6,222 bases of DNA from Roseburia sp. (GCA_017626625.1 JAGAIK010000022.1:1-6222), one strand, 5' to 3'; positions 1 to 6,222 are shown, counted from the first letter of the stretch. Made by a program: numbers and translations. The notes: generated by a model from the letters alone, not told the origin.

Positions 1-32
1 AAGTTTCTTTTGATAGCCGAATCCTTATAGGA

Positions 33-51
33 ACACTTTTTATATTAGTGT
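33..51. repeat. Short inverted repeat upstream of the first promoter
   Basis: ACACT (33-37) and AGTGT (47-51) form 5-base arms around a 9-base AT-rich centre, 15 bases upstream of the -35 box of the promoter at 67-95. The position would suit an operator or activator site for the helix-turn-helix/kinase unit. Arms this short arise often by chance in AT-rich DNA, so the call is weak. Nothing else is visible in 1-66: no reading frame, and no convincing terminator for an upstream gene. Confidence 0.2.
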
Positions 52-66
52 AAAATAATTAATATA

Positions 67-95
67 TTGACATTTTGGAGAGTTCTGCATAAAAT
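67..95 (+). promoter_or_regulatory. Sigma-A-type promoter of the HTH/kinase unit
   Basis: A perfect -35 box TTGACA (67-72) is separated by 17 bases from TAAAAT (90-95), which matches the -10 consensus at five of six positions. Transcription would start near 102, giving a leader of about 125 bases before the first ATG at 229. It is the only strong promoter seen ahead of the two genes at 229-801 and 829-1680, so both are probably transcribed from it. The leader is AT-rich and shows no recognisable riboswitch. Confidence 0.65.
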
Positions 96-200
96 GATAA
101 TAAGAATAAAATTGGTATTACCTTAAGATTATGTCCTAAAGAATGAATTTTCATACGTTTTTTATACAGAGCGTTACAAAACTCAGGGATGGCAACTGTG

Positions 201-223
201 ATACGAAGGTTTCGGAAAGGAGG
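201..223 (+). promoter_or_regulatory. Strong ribosome binding site preceded by a small hairpin
   Basis: AAAGGAGG (216-223) is a near-perfect anti-16S match, five bases before the ATG at 229, and it fixes the start of the helix-turn-helix gene. Just ahead of it CGAA (204-207) and TTCG (211-214) can pair around three bases. The stretch ATACGAAGGTTTCGGA (201-216) resembles the palindrome at 2725-2740 in front of gdpP. The ribosome site is clear; a regulatory role for the small hairpin is inference. Confidence 0.55.
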
Positions 224-228
224 TTTAT

Positions 229-801
229 ATGGCGAAATTTAATGAGCGGGGCGCCGGAAGGAAAAAGATGCTTACGGAAGAACAGATTTTGCGGATAAAG
301 GAACGCCGCAGGGCAGGAGAAACAATTACATCATTAGCGAAGGAATATGGTGTTTCCCGTCAGACCCTTTCTTCCTATTTGAACCCGAAAGAGATAGAAA
401 AGGAACAGATTTACCGGACCATAAGAAAATGGACGGAGCTTAATCGCAAATTCCGCAGTATTGATGTGGGAGAGTACCAGATGCGTATGGATTTTATGTG
501 TCAGGAGGAGCTTTGCACCACGATTCTCATTGATTTTCAAAGACAGCGGATTGCGGTGCAAAATGAGACGGAGGATTTGATTCACCGTGCCTTTGGCATT
601 AAGGCAAAGCCTACCTGGGAGGATTTTGAAGAATTTTTGGAGAGCCGCTGCTTTCCGAGAACCAGGGAACATCTGCGGTTGGTATTAGAGGATGTGGGGG
701 TGGATTCCTATGACCCCCTTGCCATTGTGGAGAAAACGAAAGGGCGCATGGCAGAGGATTTCCAGTGGCTAAAAATTTCTTACTATAATCCGGCAGAATA
801 A
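229..801 (+). CDS. Resolvase-type HTH protein, putative antitoxin/regulator of adjacent kinase
   Basis: This is a 190-residue soluble protein with no signal peptide or membrane segment. Residues 9-13 (AGRKK) and 15-52 (LTEEQI...AKEYGVSRQTLSSYL) match the helix-turn-helix type found at the C-terminus of Hin/resolvase recombinases. No recombinase catalytic domain is present, so this is a stand-alone DNA-binding module. A basic linker follows (about 53-76). Then comes a domain at about 85-185 that I cannot name; its striking blocks are FGIKAKPTWEDFEEFLESRC (122-141), YDPL (161-164) and KTKGRMAEDFQW (169-180). The start is fixed by AAAGGAGG five bases upstream. The kinase-like gene follows after 27 bases with its own strong ribosome site, so the pair is likely one operon. 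By analogy with HipB, and with HipB-HipS in three-gene systems, it may repress the operon and restrain the kinase. That role is inferred from context; the HTH is well supported. Confidence 0.8.
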   Translation: MAKFNERGAGRKKMLTEEQILRIKERRRAGETITSLAKEYGVSRQTLSSYLNPKEIEKEQIYRTIRKWTELNRKFRSIDVGEYQMRMDFMCQEELCTTILIDFQRQRIAVQNETEDLIHRAFGIKAKPTWEDFEEFLESRCFPRTREHLRLVLEDVGVDSYDPLAIVEKTKGRMAEDFQWLKISYYNPAE

Positions 802-828
802 GACTGCGCCGGGAAGGGAGGTGGGAAT

Positions 829-1680
829 ATGCAGACCGTAGAAATTTTTGGGAATCAGGTAGAAACCGGAATGGAACATTCTTCCAAAGGGAACCAGTTA
901 AAGTGGCAGCAGGAGGGGTGGTGGTATAAGGCGGATGCCTTTGGCTTTGAGAGTCTGGCGGAGGTGGTGATATCACGGCTGCTCTGCAGTTCTAACATAG
1001 AGAATATTGTGGAATATGAGCCGGTGGCAATTCTTTACAAAGGGAAAAAATACCGAGGCTGCCGCAGTAAAAATTTTCGCAGGGAGGGAGAAGAACTGAT
1101 ACCCTTAGAACGGCTGGCGAGGAATTGTACCGGATTTGGTCTGGCGAGGCAGCTTGCTCATATAGCGGACATCAGGGAGCGTATCCGTTATACGGAAGAG
1201 TTGGTGCGTAATGTAACCGGGCGGGAGGATTTCGGCAGTTATCTGGCAAAAATGTTAGAGATAGATGCTTTTTTTCTCAATGAGGACCGCCATACCAATA
1301 ACATGGCATTGCTCTATGATACGGAGACAAAGGAATACCGCTTCTGTCCCTTTTTTGATATGGGGCTGTCTCTTTTTTCGGACACAAGGGAGGCATACCC
1401 GATCGGGGAGGATTTTGCTGCCCGCCGGGAAAAAATTACGGCAAAGCCCTTTGCGAGGGATTTTGATGAGCAGTTGGATGCGGCGGAGGCGGAATATGGA
1501 TGCCATTTGAAATTTGAATTTCCGCCGGAGAAAATGAGAAAGCGGGTGGAAGAGATTTTAAGGGAGCTGCCCCTAAAAGCCGGGGAAGAGGACGTGATGG
1601 GATATAGTGAGGCGGAACTGGGAAGGGTAAGGGAGGTATTATCTTACCAGGCGGGAAAATATGGTTATTTCTTTCCCTAA
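829..1680 (+). CDS. HipA-family Ser/Thr kinase-like protein, putative toxin
   Basis: The 283-residue protein carries the kinase signatures of the HipA/HipT/CtkA group in order. SSKGNQLK (18-25) fits the HipA Gly-rich loop pattern SxxGxQxK, whose Ser is the autophosphorylation site in HipA. WYKAD (32-36) supplies the likely ATP-binding Lys34, and a helix with ESLAEVV (41-47) follows. NEDRHTNN (151-158) is the catalytic loop, with Asp153 as presumed base and Asn158 as metal ligand. FFDMGLSL (175-182) corresponds to the DFG-like loop with Asp177. Full-length HipA has about 440 residues, with an N-terminal subdomain before the Gly-rich loop. Here that loop lies 18 residues from the start, as in compact HipT-like kinases. 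The start is supported by GGGAGGTG at 816-823. Known relatives phosphorylate tRNA synthetases, but the target here cannot be read from sequence. A CtkA-like effector or a non-toxic kinase is possible. All key residues are present, so it is probably active. Confidence 0.8.
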   Translation: MQTVEIFGNQVETGMEHSSKGNQLKWQQEGWWYKADAFGFESLAEVVISRLLCSSNIENIVEYEPVAILYKGKKYRGCRSKNFRREGEELIPLERLARNCTGFGLARQLAHIADIRERIRYTEELVRNVTGREDFGSYLAKMLEIDAFFLNEDRHTNNMALLYDTETKEYRFCPFFDMGLSLFSDTREAYPIGEDFAARREKITAKPFARDFDEQLDAAEAEYGCHLKFEFPPEKMRKRVEEILRELPLKAGEEDVMGYSEAELGRVREVLSYQAGKYGYFFP

Positions 1681-1714
1681 TTCCTAAATTTTTATGAAGA
1701 ATACGTCTGGTGGG

Positions 1715-1741
1715 TTGGATTTTCCTCTCAAATCGTATAAT
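1715..1741 (+). promoter_or_regulatory. Candidate promoter of the lipoprotein gene
   Basis: TATAAT (1736-1741) is a perfect -10 box. The best -35 partner is TTGGAT (1715-1720), matching only three of six consensus bases at a short 15-base spacing. Transcription from here would begin near 1748 and run through the tandem repeats at 1741-1905 before the ATG at 1925, giving a leader of about 175 bases. No clear terminator separates it from the kinase gene, so read-through from the upstream unit is also possible. Confidence 0.45.
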
Positions 1742-1905
1742 ATGAGTTGAGACATAAGTGGGAGAGCGGATATCTGCAAATGTCAATGAGAGGCAGGAGA
1801 GCGTATCCGTAAATGTCAATGAGAGACAAGCGGGAGAAAGCGTATTCGCGAATGTCAGTGAGAGACAAGCGGGAGAAACGTATCCGTAAATGTCAATAAG
1901 AGACA
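1741..1905 (+). repeat. Degenerate tandem repeats, four units plus a partial one
   Basis: Four 25-base cores align without gaps at 1771-1795, 1804-1828, 1843-1867 and 1881-1905. The shared part is AATGTCAATGAGAGACA, preceded by TAT and a variable CCGTA, CTGCA or TCGCG segment. Core starts are 33, 39 and 38 bases apart. The linkers are purine-rich: GGAGAGCG, AGCGGGAGAAAGCG and AGCGGGAGAAACG. A partial unit (GAGACATAAGTGGGAGAG) is seen at 1749-1766. The third unit contains a perfect 10-base palindrome, ATTCGCGAAT (1844-1853). After the last core, the position of the purine-rich linker is taken by the ribosome binding site of the lipoprotein gene, AGGAGGGG (1914-1921). No function is known to me. 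It could be a dispersed intergenic repeat, a structured leader or a protein-binding array. Confidence 0.8.
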
Positions 1906-1924
1906 GTAGCAGCAGGAGGGGCAG

Positions 1925-2602
1925 ATGAAAAAGAGAATAGGTGCGGGTATCCTGGCGGCAGCCGCTTTGTTTCTGGCGGCGGGCTGCGGCAGAAGGGAAA
2001 ATGGCGATACAAAAGAGCCTGTGGCTTCCACGGAGACGGAAACGGTGTTAGAAGAACTGATTTTGTCGGCAGAAAAAGAAGCTCAGAAGAATGTGATGGC
2101 GGAGGAATACGCAGAAACAACAGAAATGCCGGAACTGGCGGCATTTTTGGCGGCTTACTATCAGATTCCGGAGGAATATCTGCCGGAAACCAGATATTAT
2201 TACAACTATAAAGATTTGGACGGGGACGGCGTGGAGGAAATGATTGTCCTGACCATCGGGGAGAGCACTTCCACCTCCGAGGGGGAATGTGTGCTGGTGT
2301 TAAGCGGCGGGACGGAATTTGCGGTAATCGGTGATTTTCGGAATGCCCGAACCCCTGTGATTGTCAGTGACGAAAAAACCAACGGTTGGCATGACCTGAT
2401 TTATCCGGTTTACGGCGGAGGGCAGGATACCGGATATCTTAAATGCACGTATCAGGAGGAAACCGGGTATCAGTGCAGGGAAGACAGTTTTCTGGAGAAA
2501 CTGGAGGGAATTTCCGGCAGCAAGGTGCTGGCGAATAATCTGATTGACGATATGGACAAGGGGAATTATATGACTCTGGTTCCCGCAGAAGCGGAAAATT
2601 AG
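1925..2602 (+). CDS. Predicted lipoprotein with a DxDGDGxxE loop, function unknown
   Basis: The protein has 225 residues. Its N-terminus is a lipoprotein signal peptide: MKKR, a hydrophobic stretch (6-19) and the lipobox LAAGC with Cys21 as lipidation site. It should be anchored to the outer face of the cytoplasmic membrane. A charged, low-complexity Glu/Thr/Ala linker (22-65) follows. The folded part (about 66-220) contains DLDGDGVEE (97-105), which fits the DxDxDGxxE calcium-binding loop seen in EF-hand-like, dockerin and FG-GAP/VCBS-type proteins. Further on are RTPVIVSDEKTNGWHDL (142-158) and a Gly-rich YGGGQDTGY (163-171). This pattern resembles small extracellular proteins with one VCBS-like calcium loop, but I cannot assign a named family. 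AGGAGGGG (1914-1921) sets the start. The gene stands alone between the repeats and a terminator. Calcium binding is inferred from the motif only. Confidence 0.8.
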   Translation: MKKRIGAGILAAAALFLAAGCGRRENGDTKEPVASTETETVLEELILSAEKEAQKNVMAEEYAETTEMPELAAFLAAYYQIPEEYLPETRYYYNYKDLDGDGVEEMIVLTIGESTSTSEGECVLVLSGGTEFAVIGDFRNARTPVIVSDEKTNGWHDLIYPVYGGGQDTGYLKCTYQEETGYQCREDSFLEKLEGISGSKVLANNLIDDMDKGNYMTLVPAEAEN

Positions 2603-2620
2603 AAAACGAAATATTGTGGT

Positions 2621-2676
2621 TCAATAAAAAAGTCATACATCATTTTGTGTATGGCTTCTTTATTGAGAGGTTTTTT
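2621..2676 (+). terminator. Rho-independent terminator after the lipoprotein gene
   Basis: The left arm 2621-2639 pairs with the right arm 2648-2666 over 19 positions, with one A-C mismatch (2629/2658) and one G-U pair, around an 8-base loop (2640-2647). A TTTTTT run follows at 2671-2676. The stem is AT-rich at its base and ends only 22 bases before the -35 box of gdpP, so it insulates the housekeeping operon from upstream transcription. It begins 18 bases after the lipoprotein stop codon. Confidence 0.85.
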
Positions 2677-2687
2677 CGGAAAAACGC

Positions 2688-2716
2688 TTTATATTAGGGG
2701 GGTAAAATGATATAAT
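2688..2716 (+). promoter_or_regulatory. Promoter of the gdpP-rplI-dnaB operon
   Basis: TATAAT (2711-2716) is a perfect -10 box and TTTATA (2688-2693) matches the -35 consensus at four of six positions with ideal 17-base spacing. An A/T-rich run just upstream (2671-2684) could help as an UP-like element. Transcription should begin near 2723, about 31 bases before the gdpP ATG. No other promoter is evident inside the operon. Confidence 0.7.
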
Positions 2717-2724
2717 TGAGGGGT

Positions 2725-2740
2725 ATCCGAAGTTTCGGAT
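2725..2740. promoter_or_regulatory. Palindrome at the gdpP transcript start, candidate operator or 5' hairpin
   Basis: ATCCGAA (2725-2731) and TTCGGAT (2734-2740) are perfect 7-base inverted arms around GT. The site starts 8 bases after the -10 box, at about the predicted transcription start, and ends just before the ribosome binding site AGGAGAG (2743-2749). In DNA it would be well placed for a dimeric repressor to block RNA polymerase. In RNA a stem of five or six pairs could stabilise the 5' end or affect ribosome access. The sequence alone does not separate these options. Confidence 0.55.
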
Positions 2741-2753
2741 TTAGGAGAGATAT

Positions 2754-4805
2754 ATGAAGAGCAATAAGATAAAATTGAAGGGAAAACTTCGAACCTATTA
2801 TTATCTGCCGCTGCTTATGACCTTATTTTTAATATTTATCAATATCGGGGTCTATGTGGAAGATATAAAAACAGGGTTCATGTTTTCAGCATTTGTGCTT
2901 CTTTATTTTTTGGTTATGCTTTTGGCGGGGATGCGGACAAAGCCTCTTTTGATGAATGAGATGGTGAATTTTGCCACCCAGTACGGAAGCGTCCAGAAGC
3001 AGCTACTCAATGAATTTGAGGTACCCTATGCCCTGGTGGACTACAATGCCAAGGTTTTGTGGGTGAATGAGCAGTTTACGGAACTGACGGGAAAGGGAAA
3101 GAATTACCACAAATCCATCACCACGATTTTTCCGGCGCTGACGAAGGAACTGCTGCAGCGCAGCGAGGGGGAGGAAGCAGTGGATATAACCTTTCAGGAG
3201 CGCAGCTACCGGAGTTCTTTAAAAAGGATATATTTTGGTCCGATTGTGGAAGAAAGCAATATCATTGCCTTAGATGACGGTACGGAATATCTGACAGCGG
3301 TCTATCTTTTTGATGAGACGGAGTTAAAGCGTTATATTAAGGAAAAAGAAGAACAGAAAATGGTGGCGGGGCTTGTCTATATTGACAACTATGACGAGGC
3401 ACTTGACAGCATTGAAGATGTAAAGCGTTCCCTGCTGGTGGCACTGATTGAAAGAAAAGTCAATAAATACTTTACGGAAATAGACGCCCTGGTGCGTAAA
3501 ATAGAAAAGGATAAGTATTTTGTGGTATTTAAGTACAAATATTTAGCCCAGTTGCGGGAGAACCGTTTCAGCCTGATAGAGGATGTCAAAACTGTAAAAG
3601 TGGGAAATGAGATGGCGGTGACTTTAAGCATCGGTATCGGTGCGGACGGCGCCAGCTATACCCAGAACTATGAGTATGCCCGTATGGCAATAGACCTTGC
3701 CTTAGGCCGCGGCGGTGACCAGGTGGTGGTAAAGGAAGGCGAGGAGGTGTCCTACTACGGCGGAAAGACCCAGCAGGTAGAGCGCAACACCCGTGTAAAG
3801 GCGAGGGTGAAGGCACATGCCCTGCGGGAGATTATCGAGAGCCGCGAGCATGTGGTGATTATGGGACACAGTATCAGCGATGTGGATTCCCTTGGCGCTG
3901 CCATTGGCGTTTACTGCGCAGCCAGAAGCCTTGGGAAAAAGGCACAGATTGTGTTAAATGAGATTACTTCCTCTCTGCGCCCGTTAGTGGAGTGCTTTTC
4001 GGAGGAAAAAGGTTATCCCGCCGATTTGTTTATTAAGAGTGAAGAGGCGATATTAGTGACCAATGAAAATACCCTGGTTATGGTGGTGGATGTGAACCGT
4101 CCCAGCTATACCGAGTGTCCGGAGCTGTTAAAACGCAGCAACACCGTCTGTGTCTTTGACCATCACAGACAGAGCAGCGAGGTAATTGAGAATCCGGTGC
4201 TGTCCTATGTGGAGCCCTATGCTTCCAGCGCCTGTGAGATGATTGCCGAGGTTTTGCAGTATTTTTCGGAAAATATCCGCCTTGCGCCCTGTGAGGCAGA
4301 CTGTATTTATGCAGGGATTCTCATTGATACCAACAATTTTATGACAAAAACCGGAGTCCGTACCTTTGAGGCGGCGGCTTATTTGAGACGTGCCGGGGCA
4401 GAGGTGACGAGGGTGCGCAAAATGCTGCGGAATGACATGGCAGACTACAAAGCCCGTGCTGAAGCCGTGAGACATGCGGAAGTGTACCGGGGAGCCTTCG
4501 CCATTTCCGTCTGTCCTTCGGATAAGGTGGAAAGTCCTACCATAGTGGGAGCACAGGCGGCAAACGAGCTTTTAAATATTGTGGGAATTAAGGCTTCCTT
4601 TGTTCTGACAGAGTATCAGGGGAAAATCTATATCAGCTCCCGTTCCATCGACGAGATTAACGTGCAGTTGATTATGGAGCGGCTCGGCGGCGGCGGTCAC
4701 TTGAATGTGGCGGGGGCGCAGTTGACAAACTGCTCTGTTTTACAGGCAAAACGTATGATTCAGGACACCATAGATGAGATGCTTAAGGAAGGAGATATTG
4801 AATAA
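2754..4805 (+). CDS. gdpP: Membrane c-di-AMP phosphodiesterase GdpP (DHH-DHHA1)
   Basis: GdpP (YybT family) hydrolyses cyclic di-AMP to pApA and so controls osmotic balance, cell-wall stress responses and beta-lactam tolerance. The 683 residues follow the family plan. Two membrane helices (about 16-34 and 41-59) are followed by a PAS-like domain (about 80-190). Next is a degenerate GGDEF domain (about 203-330) that keeps SIGIG (292-296) but has no GGDEF signature where one would sit near 252-262. The DHH domain has GHSISDVDS (His372, Asp376, Asp378), VVDVN (Asp446), DHH at 469-471 and DTNNF (Asp525), the expected manganese ligands. The DHHA1 domain ends with GGGGH (645-649). All catalytic motifs are intact and the length is normal for the family. 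AGGAGAG at 2743-2749 supports the start. It leads the operon and its stop overlaps rplI by one base. Confidence 0.95.
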   Translation: MKSNKIKLKGKLRTYYYLPLLMTLFLIFINIGVYVEDIKTGFMFSAFVLLYFLVMLLAGMRTKPLLMNEMVNFATQYGSVQKQLLNEFEVPYALVDYNAKVLWVNEQFTELTGKGKNYHKSITTIFPALTKELLQRSEGEEAVDITFQERSYRSSLKRIYFGPIVEESNIIALDDGTEYLTAVYLFDETELKRYIKEKEEQKMVAGLVYIDNYDEALDSIEDVKRSLLVALIERKVNKYFTEIDALVRKIEKDKYFVVFKYKYLAQLRENRFSLIEDVKTVKVGNEMAVTLSIGIGADGASYTQNYEYARMAIDLALGRGGDQVVVKEGEEVSYYGGKTQQVERNTRVKARVKAHALREIIESREHVVIMGHSISDVDSLGAAIGVYCAARSLGKKAQIVLNEITSSLRPLVECFSEEKGYPADLFIKSEEAILVTNENTLVMVVDVNRPSYTECPELLKRSNTVCVFDHHRQSSEVIENPVLSYVEPYASSACEMIAEVLQYFSENIRLAPCEADCIYAGILIDTNNFMTKTGVRTFEAAAYLRRAGAEVTRVRKMLRNDMADYKARAEAVRHAEVYRGAFAISVCPSDKVESPTIVGAQAANELLNIVGIKASFVLTEYQGKIYISSRSIDEINVQLIMERLGGGGHLNVAGAQLTNCSVLQAKRMIQDTIDEMLKEGDIE

Positions 4806-5251
4806 TGAAAGTAATTTTATTAGAAGATGTAAAATCATTAGGGAAAAAAGGAGAAATCGTAAATGTCAGCGACGGATATGCCAGAAACATGATTTTTCCA
4901 AAGAAATTAGGGGTGGAGGCAACACCGAAGAACTTAAATGATTTGAAGCTGCAGAACCAGCACGCAGATAAAGTGGCGCAGGAAAACTATGAGGCGGCAG
5001 TAGCTTTTGCGGAAGAATTAAAGGATAAAAAAGTTACCGTAAAAATGAAAGCCGGAGAGGGCGGAAGAACCTTTGGTTCTGTTTCCACCAAGGAAATTGC
5101 AGCAGCGGCGAAAGAGCAGCTCGGAGTGGAGCTGGATAAGAAAAAAATGCAGTTGCCGGAGCCCATTAAGACTTTCGGCGTAACGGAGGTAGCCATTAAA
5201 CTGCACCCGAAGGTAACGGGAAAATTTTCTGTCCACGTGGTGGAAGCATAA
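4805..5251 (+). CDS. rplI: 50S ribosomal protein bL9
   Basis: bL9 binds 23S rRNA domain V near the base of the L1 stalk and helps keep reading frame. The 148 residues are full length for the family. The N-terminal domain begins [19 protein letters not shown] and contains the signature region with [18 protein letters not shown] (23-40). A long connecting helix (about 41-75) leads to the C-terminal domain, with [13 protein letters not shown] (77-89) and a final beta-rich segment ending in VHVVEA. Its ATG overlaps the gdpP stop in TAATG, and the ribosome site AAGGAG (4789-4794) lies inside gdpP, so translation is probably coupled. The signature has Asn-Met-Ile (28-30) where Asn-Tyr/Phe-Leu is usual, a modest variation. 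Confidence 0.97.
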   Translation: MKVILLEDVKSLGKKGEIVNVSDGYARNMIFPKKLGVEATPKNLNDLKLQNQHADKVAQENYEAAVAFAEELKDKKVTVKMKAGEGGRTFGSVSTKEIAAAAKEQLGVELDKKKMQLPEPIKTFGVTEVAIKLHPKVTGKFSVHVVEA

Positions 5252-5263
5252 AAGGTGTGAAAT

Positions 5264-6222
5264 ATGGAGGAAGCGTTAATAAAACGGATTATGCCTAACA
5301 GCTTAGAGGCGGAGCAGTCCGTGATTGGCTCCATGATTATGGATAAGGATGCCATTGTAACGGCGATGGAAATGCTTGTGGGGGAGGATTTCTACCACAG
5401 GCAGTATGGCATCCTTTTTGAAACCATGATTGAATTGTACAATAAAAGCCTTCCGGTGGATTTGGTGACACTGCAGAATAAGTTGAAGGAAAAGGATGTC
5501 CCGGCGGAAATCGCCAGCCTGGAATTTGTCCGTGACCTTATGACGGCGGTGCCCACCTCCGCCAATGTGAAGTACTATGCGCAGATTGTGAAGGATAATT
5601 CCCTGCGCCGGAAGCTCATTAAGCTGAACGAAGAGATTGAAAATGAGTGTTATCTGGGTAAGGAAAGCATAGAGACAGTGATGGACATGACGGAGAAAAA
5701 GGTCTTTGACCTGCTCTCTGCCCGGGGAGGCGGCGGAGATTACGTCCCTATCCGTCAGGTTGTGATGAACGCACTGGAAAAAATCGAGAATGCGGCAAAG
5801 AACTCCGGCACGGTAACGGGAATCCCCACGGGATTTATTGATTTAGATTACCGTACCGCAGGACTGCAGCCCTCTGATTTGATTCTGGTGGCGGCACGTC
5901 CCTCCATGGGCAAAACAGCATTTGTCTTAAACATTGCCCAGTATGTGGCGTTCCATGAACATATGTGTACAGCGATTTTTTCCCTGGAGATGTCAAAGGA
6001 GCAGTTGGTGAACCGTCTTTTTTCTCTGGAATCCAGGGTGGATGCCCAGGCGCTCCGTACCGGTAATCTTTCCGATGCCGACTGGGAGAAACTGATTGAA
6101 GGCGCAGGGGTTATCGGCAATTCAGAACTGATTATTGACGATACGCCGGGTATCTCCATTGCGGAAATGCGCAGCAAGTGCCGGAAATACAAGCTAGAGC
6201 ATGACTTAAAGCTGGTTATCAT
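5264..6222 (+). CDS. dnaB: Replicative DNA helicase DnaB, 3' end cut by window
   Basis: DnaB is the hexameric 5'-3' helicase that unwinds DNA at the replication fork and recruits primase. The frame is open from 5264 to the window end, giving 319 residues of a usual length of about 440-460. The N-terminal domain (about 1-105) has PNSLEAEQSVIGSM (11-24) and VPTSANVKYYA (96-106). A linker region (about 107-180) follows. The RecA-like ATPase domain opens with GIPTGFIDLD (186-195) and has the Walker A motif ARPSMGKT (211-218) and FSLEMS (239-244). The window stops at LKLVI, just before the expected Walker B aspartate. The chosen ATG is preceded by AAAGGTG (5251-5257), which overlaps the rplI stop; the gap to rplI is 12 bases. 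No frameshift was found on reading the whole frame, and no intein interrupts the Walker A region. Confidence 0.95.
   Translation, partial: MEEALIKRIMPNSLEAEQSVIGSMIMDKDAIVTAMEMLVGEDFYHRQYGILFETMIELYNKSLPVDLVTLQNKLKEKDVPAEIASLEFVRDLMTAVPTSANVKYYAQIVKDNSLRRKLIKLNEEIENECYLGKESIETVMDMTEKKVFDLLSARGGGGDYVPIRQVVMNALEKIENAAKNSGTVTGIPTGFIDLDYRTAGLQPSDLILVAARPSMGKTAFVLNIAQYVAFHEHMCTAIFSLEMSKEQLVNRLFSLESRVDAQALRTGNLSDADWEKLIEGAGVIGNSELIIDDTPGISIAEMRSKCRKYKLEHDLKLVI

Noticed and set aside
189..242. Possible 17-codon leader peptide (MATVIRRFRKGG...) overlapping the start of the HTH gene.
   Set aside because: Only CAGGG lies immediately before its ATG, too close to act as a ribosome site. The strong AAAGGAGG inside it clearly serves the ATG at 229.
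229..801. Serine recombinase or resolvase fragment.
   Set aside because: Only the DNA-binding helix-turn-helix resembles resolvases. There is no catalytic domain, and the C-terminal part is a different complete-looking domain with a normal start and stop.
1653..1677. GGGAAA...TTTCCC inverted repeat over the kinase stop codon, as a terminator for the HTH/kinase unit.
   Set aside because: The stem is weak with a bulge, and the only T run (1689-1693) starts 12 bases after the stem, so it does not make a credible intrinsic terminator.
1741..1905. CRISPR array.
   Set aside because: The similar parts make up most of each unit and the spacing is 33-39 bases, so there are no unique 30-base spacers. 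No cas genes are nearby.
3507..3660. Active diguanylate cyclase domain in GdpP.
   Set aside because: The GGDEF signature is absent ([13 protein letters not shown] occupies the site). Degenerate GGDEF domains are normal for this family and do not make c-di-GMP.
5848..6222. Open frame on the - strand reaching the window end.
   Set aside because: It lies wholly opposite the RecA-like domain of dnaB, whose motifs are unmistakable; the - strand translation has no recognisable domain or ribosome site.

Overview
The window looks like chromosomal DNA of a Gram-positive, low-to-mid GC Clostridia member, most likely a Lachnospiraceae-type bacterium. The reasons are the strong AGGAGG-type ribosome binding sites, the sigma-A-like promoters, the codon use, and the gene order gdpP-rplI-dnaB, which is a familiar Bacillota arrangement. 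All supported genes are on the + strand. No tRNA, rRNA, CRISPR array or recognisable transposase is present.

Layout. Positions 1-228 are an AT-rich gene-free leader with a good promoter (67-95) and a very strong ribosome binding site. It leads into a two-gene unit, 229-801 and 829-1680. The first gene encodes a DNA-binding protein with a resolvase-type helix-turn-helix and an unassigned C-terminal domain. The second encodes a compact HipA-family Ser/Thr kinase-like protein with a readable Gly-rich loop, catalytic loop and metal-binding loop. Together they resemble a HipBA/HipBST-like toxin-antitoxin module in which the usual HipA N-terminal subdomain is missing from the kinase. This is the most interesting part of the window.

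Positions 1681-1924 are gene-free and hold a candidate promoter followed by four degenerate tandem copies (plus a partial fifth) of a 33-39 base unit. The array ends at the ribosome binding site of a predicted lipoprotein gene (1925-2602), so it would form most of that gene's leader RNA. A long hairpin terminator (2621-2676) closes the lipoprotein transcript.

From 2688 a new transcription unit begins. A promoter with a perfect TATAAT box is followed, at the expected transcript start, by a 16-base near-perfect palindrome. Then come gdpP (membrane c-di-AMP phosphodiesterase, complete), rplI (ribosomal protein bL9, complete, overlapping gdpP by one base) and dnaB (replicative helicase, cut by the window end just before its Walker B aspartate). 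This unit joins second-messenger turnover, translation and replication in one housekeeping operon. The palindrome at its start resembles a shorter motif just upstream of the helix-turn-helix gene, a weak but testable hint of shared regulation.
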